DNA from: JAJPXC01 sp964510535
Lineage (GTDB): Bacteria; Bacteroidota; Bacteroidia; Bacteroidales; Muribaculaceae
Reading direction: 5' to 3'
NCBI GenBank assembly: GCA_964510535.1
Contig: CAZECG010000029.1
Location: 1 to 17,969, forward strand
DNA: 17,969 nucleotides
Shown piece by piece: positions 8,601 through 15,529 of the stretch. Made by a program: the position numbers and the translations under genes. The stretch's first letter is position 1. Each line of letters begins with the position of its first letter. Under the pieces are notes generated by a model. The model was not told the origin of the DNA and made no database searches. It was given only the letters and a program-made list of their open reading frames with translations.

Positions 8601-9119
8601 AAGCCTGATTTCAAGAAGCTCGGGCCTAAATTCGGAAAATCAATGAAAGCGGTAGCTAAAGCTCTTGAAAGCGCAAGTCAGCAAGATATCTTGGCATTGG
8701 AAAGAGACGGACACATCACTCTCAATCTCGACGGCACTCCCGCAATAGTTGAAGTTGCCGACGTAGAAATAATATCCGAGGATATCCCCGGATGGCTTGT
8801 CACCAATGACGGGAATGTCACAGTCGCACTTGATATCACCGTAACCGACGACCTCAAGCGTGAAGGCATTGCCCGTGAACTTGTCAACCGTATTCAAAAC
8901 ATAAGAAAAGGACGTGACTTTGATATCACCGACCGCATTGATATTACGATTGCGCCCAACGATGCCGTGGAGGCGGCGTTGGAGACATACCGCGATTATA
9001 TTATGAAGCAGGTATTGGCAGCGACACTCAATGTAGCAAACCTAAACACAGTAGCCGATGATGAACATCTTGATATCGACGGCGTTGAAATATGTGTCAA
9101 TGTCAAAGCTCACAAATAA
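5700..9119 (+). CDS. ileS: Isoleucyl-tRNA synthetase, type 2 (IleRS2), GXHH signature
   Basis: A 1139-residue class I synthetase that charges tRNA-Ile. The long form, the KMSKR motif (residues 688-692) and a C-terminal region starting near VSLRRKVNIKVRQPL (DUF5915-like) place it with IleRS type 2. The catalytic HIGH motif is altered: instead of HxGH the sequence is PGIHH, with Gly56-Ile57-His58-His59 (bases 5865-5876). The CP1 editing domain is present, with LAWTTTPWTLPSN near residue 231 and GTFGADDLRVSRQ further on. The rest of the Rossmann fold includes DVWFDSGSMP, and DQTRGWFFTLH precedes KMSKR. The anticodon-binding helical domain spans roughly 770-920. The start ATG at 5700 gives the usual Bacteroidetes N-terminus. 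It leads a likely operon with the DksA-like gene and lspA. Confidence 0.97.
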   Translation: MKKFNEYNRFNLSEINKEMLSKWNESNLFEESLKLREGHPEFVFYEGPPSANGMPGIHHVMARTIKDIFCRYKTMKGYHVSRKAGWDTHGLPVELGVEKALGITKEDIGHKISVDDYNASCRREVMKYTREWETLTKQMGYWVDTQNPYITYDNRYIESVWWLLSQLYKKGFLYKGYTIQPYSPAAGTGLSTHELNQPGCYRDVKDTTCIAEFLATDPIDSMKGWGDAFFLAWTTTPWTLPSNTALAVGPSITYNIVRTYNPYSGSPVTVVVANELMGAIFNPKAAELSLDDYNKGDKLIPYKVMEQVQGEQLVGLHYEQLMPWINPGEGAFRVIPGDYVSTEDGTGIVHIAGTFGADDLRVSRQSGIPPLHLTDKDGNIRPMVDMTGRFYLIEDLDSKFVDEMVDVEAYKPWAGKYVKNAFNPSANESTETLDVEICMYLKQRDRVFKIEKHVHSYPHCWRTDKPVLYYPLDSWFVKTTAVRERLMELNETIKWKPQSTGSGRFGKWLENLQDWNLSRSRYWGTPLPIWRTEDGTEEICIDSVETLYNEIEKAVEGGLMDKNPYKELGFVPGNFDKENYEKIDLHRPYVDDIILMSPNGKPMRRELDLIDVWFDSGSMPYAQLHYPFENKDAVDSRKLYPADFIAEGVDQTRGWFFTLHAIAGMVFDSVAYKAVVSNGLVLDKDGNKMSKRLGNAVNPFETIEEFGSDPLRWYMIANSSPWDNLKFDKAGVTETARKLFATLYNTYSFFALYANVDSFSPETPAVPLERRPEIDRWIISLLNTLIKEVDEDLADYEPTKAARAINDFVNDNLSNWYVRLNRKRFWGGEMTEDKLSAYQTLYSCLKTIAMLIAPISPFYADKLYRDLNQDADKSVHIASFPVADESVIDHSLEERMHLAQEITSMVLSLRRKVNIKVRQPLSTLMIPVISQRQNDAISSMSNLILSEVNVKEIKFVDNDGGMLVKRIKPDFKKLGPKFGKSMKAVAKALESASQQDILALERDGHITLNLDGTPAIVEVADVEIISEDIPGWLVTNDGNVTVALDITVTDDLKREGIARELVNRIQNIRKGRDFDITDRIDITIAPNDAVEAALETYRDYIMKQVLAATLNVANLNTVADDEHLDIDGVEICVNVKAHK

Positions 9120-9148
9120 CTAATATATCAACTTAACCTCTATCACCT

Positions 9149-9526
9149 ATGAGCGAAAAAACAAGATACTCTGATGAGGAATTGCAAGAGTTTAAGGAAT
9201 TGATTCTTGCAAAACTGGAGAAAGCTCAACAGGATTATGAACTGTTGAAGTCGAATGTGATGAATACCGATGGCAACGACATTAGCGATACCTCCCCGAC
9301 ATTTAAAGTTTTGGAGGAAGGGGCGAGTACGTTAGGCAAAGAACAAGCCGGACAACTTGCACAAAGACAGATGAAATTCATACAGCATCTTCAGAATGCT
9401 CTTGTGCGCATCGAAAACAAAACCTATGGCATTTGCCGTCAGACCGGCAAACTGATACCTAAGGAACGACTTCGCGCCGTGCCACACGCTACGCTTGGAA
9501 TTGACCAAAAAATCGACAAGAAATAA
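9149..9526 (+). CDS. DksA/TraR-family protein with degenerate zinc finger
   Basis: A 125-residue member of the DksA/TraR family, proteins that insert a coiled coil into the RNA polymerase secondary channel and work with ppGpp. The N-terminal part (about 5-90) is predicted coiled coil with acidic residues Asp44 and Asp47 at the tip (DxxDT, close to the DxxDxA of DksA). The C-terminal segment YGICRQTGKLIPKERLRAVP...ATLGIDQK aligns with the C4 zinc finger, but only Cys96 remains; the other three ligand positions are Thr99, Gly117 and Gln120. The surrounding residues (PKERLRAVPHATL) are otherwise family-like, so this looks like an old lineage-specific loss. It lies 29 nt after ileS and 19 nt before lspA. 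Role in transcription control is inferred from the family. Confidence 0.88.
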   Translation: MSEKTRYSDEELQEFKELILAKLEKAQQDYELLKSNVMNTDGNDISDTSPTFKVLEEGASTLGKEQAGQLAQRQMKFIQHLQNALVRIENKTYGICRQTGKLIPKERLRAVPHATLGIDQKIDKK

Positions 9527-9545
9527 ATTCTCACCGATTCTGTAA

Positions 9546-10187
9546 ATGAAGTTATCCAAAGGTTATCTTGCGCTCATCGTAATCATAGCGGTCATCATCA
9601 TCGACCAAGCGATGAAAATTTGGGTCAAAACGAGTTTTTATCTCGGAGAAGACCTTGAAATAGCATCTTGGTTCCATCTCTATTTCATTGAAAACAACGG
9701 GATGGCTTTTGGAATGGAAATAGGCAGCAAGCTGCTACTCACATTAGTCAGAATCATAGCTGTGGGGTTCTTGATATGGTATATTTGCCGCATCAAGAAC
9801 CGCGGTTATATCAAAGCCGGTTATATTGCGTGTCTGGCGTTAATTACAGCAGGTGCCGCCGGCAACATCATCGATTGCGTGTTTTATGGAGAGATTTTCA
9901 ATAACCCCGTTCCTCCCGAAGTCGCAACCATGTTTCCCGAAGGCGGTGGATATGGAACGTGGCTTCACGGACGTGTGGTCGATATGCTTTATTTCCCGTT
10001 GTTCAGTTTCTATTGGCCCGATTGGATGCCTTGGGTTGGTGGAGAGTACTTCACATTCTTCCAACCGGTATTCAACTTTGCAGACGCAGCGATTACCGTC
10101 GGAATGATTATACTGATATTGTTCTATTCGAAGAATGTCTCATCATCCCAGAGCCATGCTGAGGCCGAGCAAAAGAACTTGGACTAA
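9546..10187 (+). CDS. lspA: Lipoprotein signal peptidase (signal peptidase II)
   Basis: A 213-residue inner-membrane aspartic protease that cleaves the signal peptide of prolipoproteins after diacylglyceryl modification. Hydrophobic segments lie at about residues 7-20, 62-81, 91-106 and 181-194. Family motifs: IIDQAMKIW (18-26), ENNGMAFGM (49-57), AGNIIDCVF (105-113), GRVVDM with Asp146 and FNFADAAI with Asp180, the last two being the catalytic aspartates. It is longer than the 160-170 residues of proteobacterial LspA because of an insert between residues about 114 and 176; I believe this is usual in Bacteroidetes. It is part of the ileS unit. The next gene encodes a lipoprotein, a sensible substrate. 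Confidence 0.96.
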   Translation: MKLSKGYLALIVIIAVIIIDQAMKIWVKTSFYLGEDLEIASWFHLYFIENNGMAFGMEIGSKLLLTLVRIIAVGFLIWYICRIKNRGYIKAGYIACLALITAGAAGNIIDCVFYGEIFNNPVPPEVATMFPEGGGYGTWLHGRVVDMLYFPLFSFYWPDWMPWVGGEYFTFFQPVFNFADAAITVGMIILILFYSKNVSSSQSHAEAEQKNLD

Positions 10188-10213
10188 CTTATTAATGGCT
10201 CAATGACACAGAT

Positions 10214-11125
10214 ATGTCTTTCGGGAGATATAAAATAACAGTTACCGCCGCTTTATTACTGATAGCGACCTCAGGGTGTAACTCTGTCCCCGGATATGTT
10301 ATCCCTCCTGATAGCATGGCCGAGCTTTTAGCCGATATATACACCGCAGAGTCAATCGTTGATATCAACCGCACGTCATACATGACCGATTCGATGAAAA
10401 AGGTTATGAAGCAATCTGTGTATCTTAAGCATGGGGTAACAGAACAACAAGTTGACACATCTTTTGTATGGTATGGACATCACATTGAGCAATATGTCGA
10501 AATCTACGACAAAGTAATTGAAATACTTGAGAAAGGTGTAGCGCAGGCATCGGCAACAGGCACCAAATTTGGTATCGCAGGCGACTCGGTCGATACTTGG
10601 CAGTGGAGCAGACACTATGCCTTAACGAAATTTTCTCCAAGCCGCATCATAACATTTGACCTGCCAAAGGACGAAAACTGGCAAAAGGGCGATGTCTATG
10701 CGTGGGCAATGAAAACAATCAACAACCGTATGCCGTTAAAATGGGGCATCTCTGCTGAATACCCTGACGGAACTGTTGAATATTGCCAATCGGACATTAA
10801 CGGCGAAGGATGGAACAAACTACAATATATCTCCGACTCCACTCAAATACCGCTTCGCATTGCCGGATATGTAATAACCACAGGCAACGGTAGGGAAGAC
10901 AATATCTATCTCGACAGCATCTCTCTTATCCGTGACAGGATAAAACCGGGCATATACCACCAACGCTATCGGCAGCGTTCGATTAGTGATAGGAACGCCT
11001 CACAGGAATCGACCGCCGTCAGACGACGGAGTAATCAACCCGATTCAGCAGTAAACGTCAATCAACAATCAATCAACCCTAACTCTAAATTCAGGACTCT
11101 GCGTGAACGTATGCACTCCAAATAA
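10214..11125 (+). CDS. Putative lipoprotein with DUF4296-type domain
   Basis: A 303-residue protein with a signal peptide (residues 1-21, hydrophobic core TAALLLIATSG) and a probable lipid-anchored Cys22 (ATSGC). No acidic residues follow Cys22, so I see no Bacteroidetes surface-export signal and expect it on the periplasmic side. Residues about 28-110 match the DUF4296 pattern: a short helical unit with DSMAELLADIYTAESIV, then HGVTEQQVDTSFVWY and IYDKVIEILEKG. Residues 115-260 form an unassigned domain and the last 40 residues are polar and basic. Function is unknown. From memory, a DUF4296 gene next to lspA is common in Bacteroidetes, suggesting a link to lipoprotein or envelope biology. 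It overlaps the next gene by about 23 nt if the GTG start of that gene is right. Confidence 0.8.
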   Translation: MSFGRYKITVTAALLLIATSGCNSVPGYVIPPDSMAELLADIYTAESIVDINRTSYMTDSMKKVMKQSVYLKHGVTEQQVDTSFVWYGHHIEQYVEIYDKVIEILEKGVAQASATGTKFGIAGDSVDTWQWSRHYALTKFSPSRIITFDLPKDENWQKGDVYAWAMKTINNRMPLKWGISAEYPDGTVEYCQSDINGEGWNKLQYISDSTQIPLRIAGYVITTGNGREDNIYLDSISLIRDRIKPGIYHQRYRQRSISDRNASQESTAVRRRSNQPDSAVNVNQQSINPNSKFRTLRERMHSK

Positions 11126-11423
11126 ACGTTACTTGACGAGGCAATTGCTAACCAATGGTAACGTGTTCGGGTTGAGTGTGGTTACCGTTGACGCTTCGGG
11201 ACGCAATATTTATCGCGAACCGTTCAGCGAAGAGTGCCACTCAACCTTATGGGTCAATGGCCCAATCATTGTGGTGAAAACAGAAGAACTGAACGATTTC
11301 TTACTCAGTGATATCGAAATGATGTTGGAGCGTGGGCGCAGCTATGCCGACATAAACGATTATCTTGTCTCGTCATCGTTGTATGCGGTTGACGAGGAAC
11401 CCTGCACCGCCATAATATTCTGA
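11103..11423 (+). CDS. Conserved hypothetical protein, small
   Basis: An ORF of up to 106 residues, ending in TGA at 11421-11423. The start is uncertain: GTG at 11103 overlaps the lipoprotein gene by 23 nt, and a TTG at 11133 would also keep the core. The sequence (KRYLTRQLLTNGNVFGLSVV, a strand-rich middle with HSTLWVNGPIIVV, and a C-terminal helix) has no signal peptide, membrane segment or catalytic motif I recognise. I recall similar short proteins in other Bacteroidales but cannot name a family. Being in frame, overlapping and close behind the lipoprotein gene suggests it is translated from the same transcript and may work with it. Coding is supported by compact composition and by operon position, not by known homology. 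Confidence 0.65.
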   Translation: MNVCTPNKRYLTRQLLTNGNVFGLSVVTVDASGRNIYREPFSEECHSTLWVNGPIIVVKTEELNDFLLSDIEMMLERGRSYADINDYLVSSSLYAVDEEPCTAIIF

Positions 11424-11460
11424 ATTTGCATCGCAAGCAACCGCGGAGCATAACGTCATG

Positions 11461-11491
11461 TTGCAGAGGATAGGAAATTTAGTTACCTTTG
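11461..11491 (+). promoter_or_regulatory. Bacteroidetes promoter before hisIE
   Basis: TTG at 11461-11463 and TACCTTTG at 11484-11491 are separated by 20 nt, a good match to the Bacteroidetes -33/-7 pattern. The hisIE ATG is 29 nt downstream of the -7 element. Confidence 0.65.
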
Positions 11492-11520
11492 TGGCTATAA
11501 ACATAATGGATTAAACAAAA

Positions 11521-12117
11521 ATGGACTTGGATTTTAATAAAATGCAAGGGCTAATCCCCGCAATCATACAAGACGCACGCACCAAAAACGTCCTTATGCT
11601 CGGCTTCATGAATCAGGATGCTTATAACAAGACAGTTGAACTCGGGAAAGTCACATTCTACAGTCGGACTAAAAATCGACTTTGGACGAAAGGTGAGGAG
11701 AGTGGTAATTTTCTCAACGTCGTGTCAATTGAGGAAGATTGTGACCATGATACATTGTTGATTAAAGTTAACCCTGTCGGTCCGGTATGTCACAAAGGGA
11801 CTGATACCTGCTTTGGGTCAGATAACGCCTCAGGAATAGAGTTCATTGCCTACCTGCAAGAATTCATCTCTCGTCGTCACGAGGAAATGCCTGAAGGGTC
11901 ATACACCACTTCGTTGTTTAAAAAAGGGATAAACCGCATGGCACAGAAAGTGGGGGAGGAGGCTGTCGAAACAGTCATCGAAGCCACAAACGGAACTGAT
12001 GACGGTCTCATCTATGAGGCGTCTGACTTGATATATCACTTGATTGTATTGTTGACCGCTAAAGGTCATAGAATAGAAGAACTTGCCGCTGAACTTGCTT
12101 CGCGGCACAAAGAATAG
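11521..12117 (+). CDS. hisIE: Bifunctional phosphoribosyl-AMP cyclohydrolase / phosphoribosyl-ATP pyrophosphatase
   Basis: A 198-residue two-domain enzyme of histidine synthesis that carries out the second and third steps. The HisI cyclohydrolase domain (about 8-115) shows VLMLGFMNQDAY (24-35), WTKGEESGN (55-63), metal-binding DCDHD (73-77) and the zinc cysteines Cys90 and Cys97 in CHKGTDTCF. The HisE pyrophosphohydrolase domain (about 120-198) shows SYTTSLFKKGINRMAQKVGE, GEEAVET (145-151) and EASDLIYHL (166-174). All key metal-binding residues are present. No other his gene is in the window. It has its own promoter and is followed 8 nt after its stop by the ABC ATPase gene. Confidence 0.96.
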   Translation: MDLDFNKMQGLIPAIIQDARTKNVLMLGFMNQDAYNKTVELGKVTFYSRTKNRLWTKGEESGNFLNVVSIEEDCDHDTLLIKVNPVGPVCHKGTDTCFGSDNASGIEFIAYLQEFISRRHEEMPEGSYTTSLFKKGINRMAQKVGEEAVETVIEATNGTDDGLIYEASDLIYHLIVLLTAKGHRIEELAAELASRHKE

Positions 12118-12125
12118 CAGGGTAG

Positions 12126-12800
12126 ATGAGCATTATCAACTTTCGCGATGTTGAAATTCTTCGCAAAGAATTAGTAATCTTAAAGCACGTTAGCTTTGAG
12201 TTAAACGAAGGTGAATTTACCTATCTTATAGGTAAAGTTGGCAGCGGCAAAAGCAGCTTGATGAAATCAATTTATGCGGAGATTCCGATTGTGTCAGGCC
12301 GGGCTAATGTATTTGATTTTGATTTGCTTAACATTCGCCGCAAAGATGTCCCTATGTTGCGGAGGCAAATCGGTATCGTATTTCAAGATTTTCAACTGTT
12401 GACCGATCGAAACGTATATCAGAATCTAAGGTTCGTACTCGATGCAACCGGATGGAATAATCAGCAGGAAATCGACGAACGTATAGAACAGGTGTTGAAA
12501 GAAGTCGGAATGCTCAATAAATCATATAAGATGCCCCACGAGTTGTCGGGCGGTGAGCAACAACGCATTGTCATAGCCAGGGCTTTGCTTAACCGGCCAA
12601 AACTTATTCTTGCCGATGAACCTACCGGCAATTTAGACCCGGCTACAGGTGAACAGATTGTGAGGCATCTGCACCATATCGCTGAATCCGGTACAGCCGT
12701 GATTATGGCGACACATAACCTTGCACTGGTTGACCAATTTCCTGGCCGTGTACTGAAATGCGAGGGAAAGGCGTTATCTGAGGTCAACGATGAGTTGTAA
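12126..12800 (+). CDS. ftsE: FtsE-like ABC transporter ATP-binding protein
   Basis: A 224-residue ABC ATPase with a full motif set: Walker A GKVGSGKSS (36-44), Q-loop Gln87 in VFQDFQLL, signature LSGGEQQR (140-147), Walker B ILADEP (161-166) with Glu165, D-loop NLD and His197 in ATHN. Size and sequence (QDFQLLTDRNVYQNL, AEIPIVSG) are closest to FtsE, the ATPase of the FtsEX complex that activates peptidoglycan hydrolases during division. No FtsX-like permease is in the window; in many Bacteroidetes ftsX is encoded elsewhere. LolD or MacB-type ATPases are the main alternative. The start at 12126 lies 8 nt past the hisIE stop, so translation is probably coupled. Confidence 0.8.
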   Translation: MSIINFRDVEILRKELVILKHVSFELNEGEFTYLIGKVGSGKSSLMKSIYAEIPIVSGRANVFDFDLLNIRRKDVPMLRRQIGIVFQDFQLLTDRNVYQNLRFVLDATGWNNQQEIDERIEQVLKEVGMLNKSYKMPHELSGGEQQRIVIARALLNRPKLILADEPTGNLDPATGEQIVRHLHHIAESGTAVIMATHNLALVDQFPGRVLKCEGKALSEVNDEL

Positions 12801-12815
12801 CCTGCCAGATAGCGC

Positions 12816-12836
12816 ATGACTGACAAATCCAGTCAT
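12816..12836 (+). terminator. Hairpin after the FtsE-like gene, weak terminator candidate
   Basis: ATGACTG (12816-12822) pairs perfectly with CAGTCAT (12830-12836) around a 7-nt loop, 15 nt past the stop at 12800. Only ATTGTTG follows, so there is no real T tract; it may stabilise the mRNA end instead. Confidence 0.4.
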
Positions 12837-12840
12837 ATTG

Positions 12841-12871
12841 TTGCAAAAAAAGCTGCAAATCCTTAACTTTG
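12841..12871 (+). promoter_or_regulatory. Bacteroidetes promoter before lysC, with overlapping dyad
   Basis: TTG at 12841-12843 and TAACTTTG at 12864-12871 are 20 nt apart, matching the -33/-7 pattern. The perfect inverted repeat GCTGCAAA (12852-12859) and TTTGCAGC (12868-12875) with an 8-nt spacer covers the -7 element, so a regulator bound there would block initiation. Confidence 0.65.
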
Positions 12872-12930
12872 CAGCCGAAACAAGACATTGAAAAGAGAAT
12901 GTCAATTAATAATGCTCATTTAAGGGAAAA

Positions 12931-14259
12931 ATGAAAGTTTTAAAATTTGGCGGAACTTCCGTTGGCTCGGCTGAACGCATCAAAAATGTCGCACAGCTCG
13001 TAACGTCTCGAGGCAAAAACATCATAGTGCTGTCAGCAATGGCTGGCACCACAAACACCTTGGTAGAAATTTCCGATTATCTGTATAAAAAGAATGTAGA
13101 TGGCGCAAAAGAAATCGTAAATTCACTTGAATCCAAATATTTAAGCACCATAGACGAGCTTTTCGCCACGGATGAGTATAAAGAAAAGGCTCTGAAAGAA
13201 ATCAAAGCCTGCTTTAACTATATACGTTCGTTTACAAAGGATATTTTCACAGTCTTTGAGGAAAAAGAGATATTGGCTCAAGGTGAACTCATGTCAACCG
13301 CACTGATGAACCTGTATCTTTTGGAAAAAGGTATAGATTCAGAATTATTGCCTGCTCTCGACTATATGAGAACCGATAAGAACGCAGAGCCTGACACCAA
13401 CTATATAAAACAAAAACTCACGGCACTGCTGGATAAGCACGCTGAAGCCGACATATACATTACTCAAGGTTATATTTGCCGCAACGCATACGGCGAGATT
13501 GACAACTTGCAGCGCGGCGGCAGTGACTATTCCGCATCGCTCATTGGGGCGGCAATAGGTGCGGATGAAATTGAGATATGGACCGACATCGACGGTATGC
13601 ACAATAACGACCCGCGATTTGTCGAGAATACCCAACCGGTAGAAGAATTGCATTTTGAGGAAGCCGCCGAATTAGCATATTTCGGAGCCAAAATACTGCA
13701 TCCTACCTGCGTGTTACCTGCAAAACTGAACAACATACCGGTCAGATTGCTTAACACCATGCAACCCGACGCGAAAGGTACAGTGATATTCAATACTACA
13801 AGCAGTAGGAAGATTAAGGCTGTCGCAGCAAAAGATAACATCATCGCCATCAAAATCAAATCGGGACGAATGTTGCTCGCTTATGGATTTTTGAGGAAAG
13901 TATTTGAAATATTTGAGACGTACCAGACTCCGATTGATATGATTGCCACCTCAGAGGTTGGCGTTTCTGTCACCATTGACAACGAGCGAAATCTCGACAA
14001 AATCATTGACGATTTAAAGAAGTTTGGCACTGTTTCGGTTGATCGCGATATGGTGATTATCTGCGTTGTAGGCGATCTTGAATGGCAAAACCGGGGCTTC
14101 GAAGCTAAAGCACTCGATGCGCTCCGCGAGATTCCGGTGCGCATGATTTCTTATGGTGGGAGCAATTACAACATATCGTTCCTTGTCAGAAAAGAAGACA
14201 AAGTCAAAGCGCTCAATTCGCTCAGCAATCGCCTGTTTAACGTCAGTCAAGAAGGTTAA
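12931..14259 (+). CDS. lysC: Aspartate kinase, monofunctional
   Basis: A 442-residue enzyme phosphorylating L-aspartate, the first step toward lysine, diaminopimelate, threonine and methionine. Catalytic domain motifs: KFGGTS (5-10), LSAMAGTTN (34-42), GELMST (118-123), RGGSDYSASLIG (195-206), WTDIDG (217-222) and DPR (227-229). The C-terminal part (about 303-442) has two ACT-type segments, which usually give feedback control by lysine or threonine; which one applies here cannot be read off. No homoserine dehydrogenase domain is fused. It starts at ATG 12931 after a purine-rich GGGAAAA, and its stop is 9 nt before lysA, so the two form an operon for diaminopimelate and lysine. Confidence 0.96.
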   Translation: MKVLKFGGTSVGSAERIKNVAQLVTSRGKNIIVLSAMAGTTNTLVEISDYLYKKNVDGAKEIVNSLESKYLSTIDELFATDEYKEKALKEIKACFNYIRSFTKDIFTVFEEKEILAQGELMSTALMNLYLLEKGIDSELLPALDYMRTDKNAEPDTNYIKQKLTALLDKHAEADIYITQGYICRNAYGEIDNLQRGGSDYSASLIGAAIGADEIEIWTDIDGMHNNDPRFVENTQPVEELHFEEAAELAYFGAKILHPTCVLPAKLNNIPVRLLNTMQPDAKGTVIFNTTSSRKIKAVAAKDNIIAIKIKSGRMLLAYGFLRKVFEIFETYQTPIDMIATSEVGVSVTIDNERNLDKIIDDLKKFGTVSVDRDMVIICVVGDLEWQNRGFEAKALDALREIPVRMISYGGSNYNISFLVRKEDKVKALNSLSNRLFNVSQEG

Positions 14260-14268
14260 TTTTACACG

Positions 14269-15417
14269 ATGACGACATTCCCGGTTGACGAGTTCCGTCA
14301 TAACACTACGCCGTTCTACTACTACGGCTTGGCTTTGCTAAGGTCGACGTTGCAGGCGATAAAGGGCTGTGTTAATGATTCCCGATATAAAGTGCATTAT
14401 GCAGTCAAAGCCAATTCCAATCCGATAATACTAAAAGAGATTTCAGCGGCGGGGTTCGGAGCCGATTGCGTGAGTGGCGGTGAAATAAGCGCAGCACTGT
14501 ATGCCGGATTTCCGGCGGACGGAATAGTATATGCCGGGGTGGGGAAGAGCGATGAAGAAATTGAACTCGGGCTTAACAAAAACATCGGATGCTTTAATGT
14601 TGAGTCGGTTGAAGAATTGGAAATCATTAATCAGATAGCAATATCATGTGGTAAAGTCGCCAACGTGGCATTGAGGGTAAATCCCGATATAGACGCGCAT
14701 ACCCATGAGTATATCACAACCGGCTTGGCAGAGAACAAATTTGGAATCGCACTTGAATCTCTTGACCATGTTATCGAGACAGCTATAGCACTTGAAAATG
14801 TGGCGTTGACCGGGCTGCACTTCCATATCGGTTCTCAAATCACAATCTTGGAGCCGTTCAAACTACTGTGCGAAAAAATTAACGCCTTAACGCAAAAGTA
14901 TTCCTCAAAAGGGATATTCTTTAAAATTATAAATGTCGGCGGGGGGCTCGGAATCGATTACGACGACCCCGACAAGAATCCTATACCTGATTTTAAATCG
15001 TATTTTGAGGTGTTTGCTGACAATCTGACTCTCAGTCCCGAGCAGGAATTGCATTTCGAGCTTGGTCGTTCAGTGGTAGCTCAATGCGGGTCGCTTATCA
15101 CAAAGGTGCTATATGTGAAAAAAGGTCTCACCAAACAGTTTGCTATTGTTGATGCCGGATTTACCGACCTAATCCGTCCGGCTCTTTATGGAGCGCACCA
15201 CGTCATTCAAAATATCACAAGCGATGGCCCTATCGAAACTTACGATGTTGTCGGACCGATTTGTGAATCATCTGATTGCTTCGGCAAGAATGAGAAGCTA
15301 CCATCGACGCGTCGCGGCGACATTCTGGCTCTAAGGTCTGCGGGGGCATACGGAGAAGTTATGGCATCGCAATATAACTGCCGACGATTGCCGTCGGTTG
15401 TCTTCTCGGCTGATTAG
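14269..15417 (+). CDS. lysA: Diaminopimelate decarboxylase
   Basis: A 382-residue PLP enzyme of alanine-racemase fold (group IV decarboxylase) converting meso-diaminopimelate to lysine, the last step of the pathway. PLP-binding Lys47 lies in HYAVKANSNP. Other motifs: ADCVSGGE (65-72), HFHIGSQ (184-190), GGGLGIDY (224-231), ELGRSVV (264-270), CESSDCFG (332-339, with the substrate-site Cys332) and GAYGEVMASQYN (359-370). It is slightly shorter than the 415-420 residues of E. coli LysA, but no motif is missing. It is co-transcribed with lysC and ends at the terminator at 15459-15495. Confidence 0.95.
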   Translation: MTTFPVDEFRHNTTPFYYYGLALLRSTLQAIKGCVNDSRYKVHYAVKANSNPIILKEISAAGFGADCVSGGEISAALYAGFPADGIVYAGVGKSDEEIELGLNKNIGCFNVESVEELEIINQIAISCGKVANVALRVNPDIDAHTHEYITTGLAENKFGIALESLDHVIETAIALENVALTGLHFHIGSQITILEPFKLLCEKINALTQKYSSKGIFFKIINVGGGLGIDYDDPDKNPIPDFKSYFEVFADNLTLSPEQELHFELGRSVVAQCGSLITKVLYVKKGLTKQFAIVDAGFTDLIRPALYGAHHVIQNITSDGPIETYDVVGPICESSDCFGKNEKLPSTRRGDILALRSAGAYGEVMASQYNCRRLPSVVFSAD

Positions 15418-15458
15418 AGCGAAGACCCTACAAATTTAGAAAAGAATCAAAACGAAGC

Positions 15459-15495
15459 GACCTCTGTCTGAAGCGAGAGAGGTCATTTTGTTTTG
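15459..15495 (+). terminator. Rho-independent terminator of lysC-lysA
   Basis: GACCTCT (15459-15465) pairs perfectly with AGAGGTC (15478-15484) around a 12-nt loop and is followed by ATTTTGTTTTG. Flanking CAAAA and TTTTG can extend pairing after a bulge. The T-rich tail doubles as the -33 region of the next promoter. Confidence 0.8.
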
Positions 15496-15523
15496 TATAA
15501 ATCAGAAATATGCTTTAACTTTG
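15492..15523 (+). promoter_or_regulatory. Strong Bacteroidetes promoter in the lysA-BspA gap
   Basis: TTTG at 15492-15495 and TAACTTTG at 15516-15523 are 20 nt apart. This is the best match to the Bacteroidetes consensus in the window. It would start RNA near 15530, about 380 nt before the next ATG, so it makes a very long leader or a separate RNA. Confidence 0.75.
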
Positions 15524-15529
15524 CCGTTG

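Noticed and set aside
12801..12930. Lysine riboswitch upstream of lysC
   Set aside because: Only about 60 nt lie between the promoter and the start codon, too short for an L-box, and none of its core motifs is visible.
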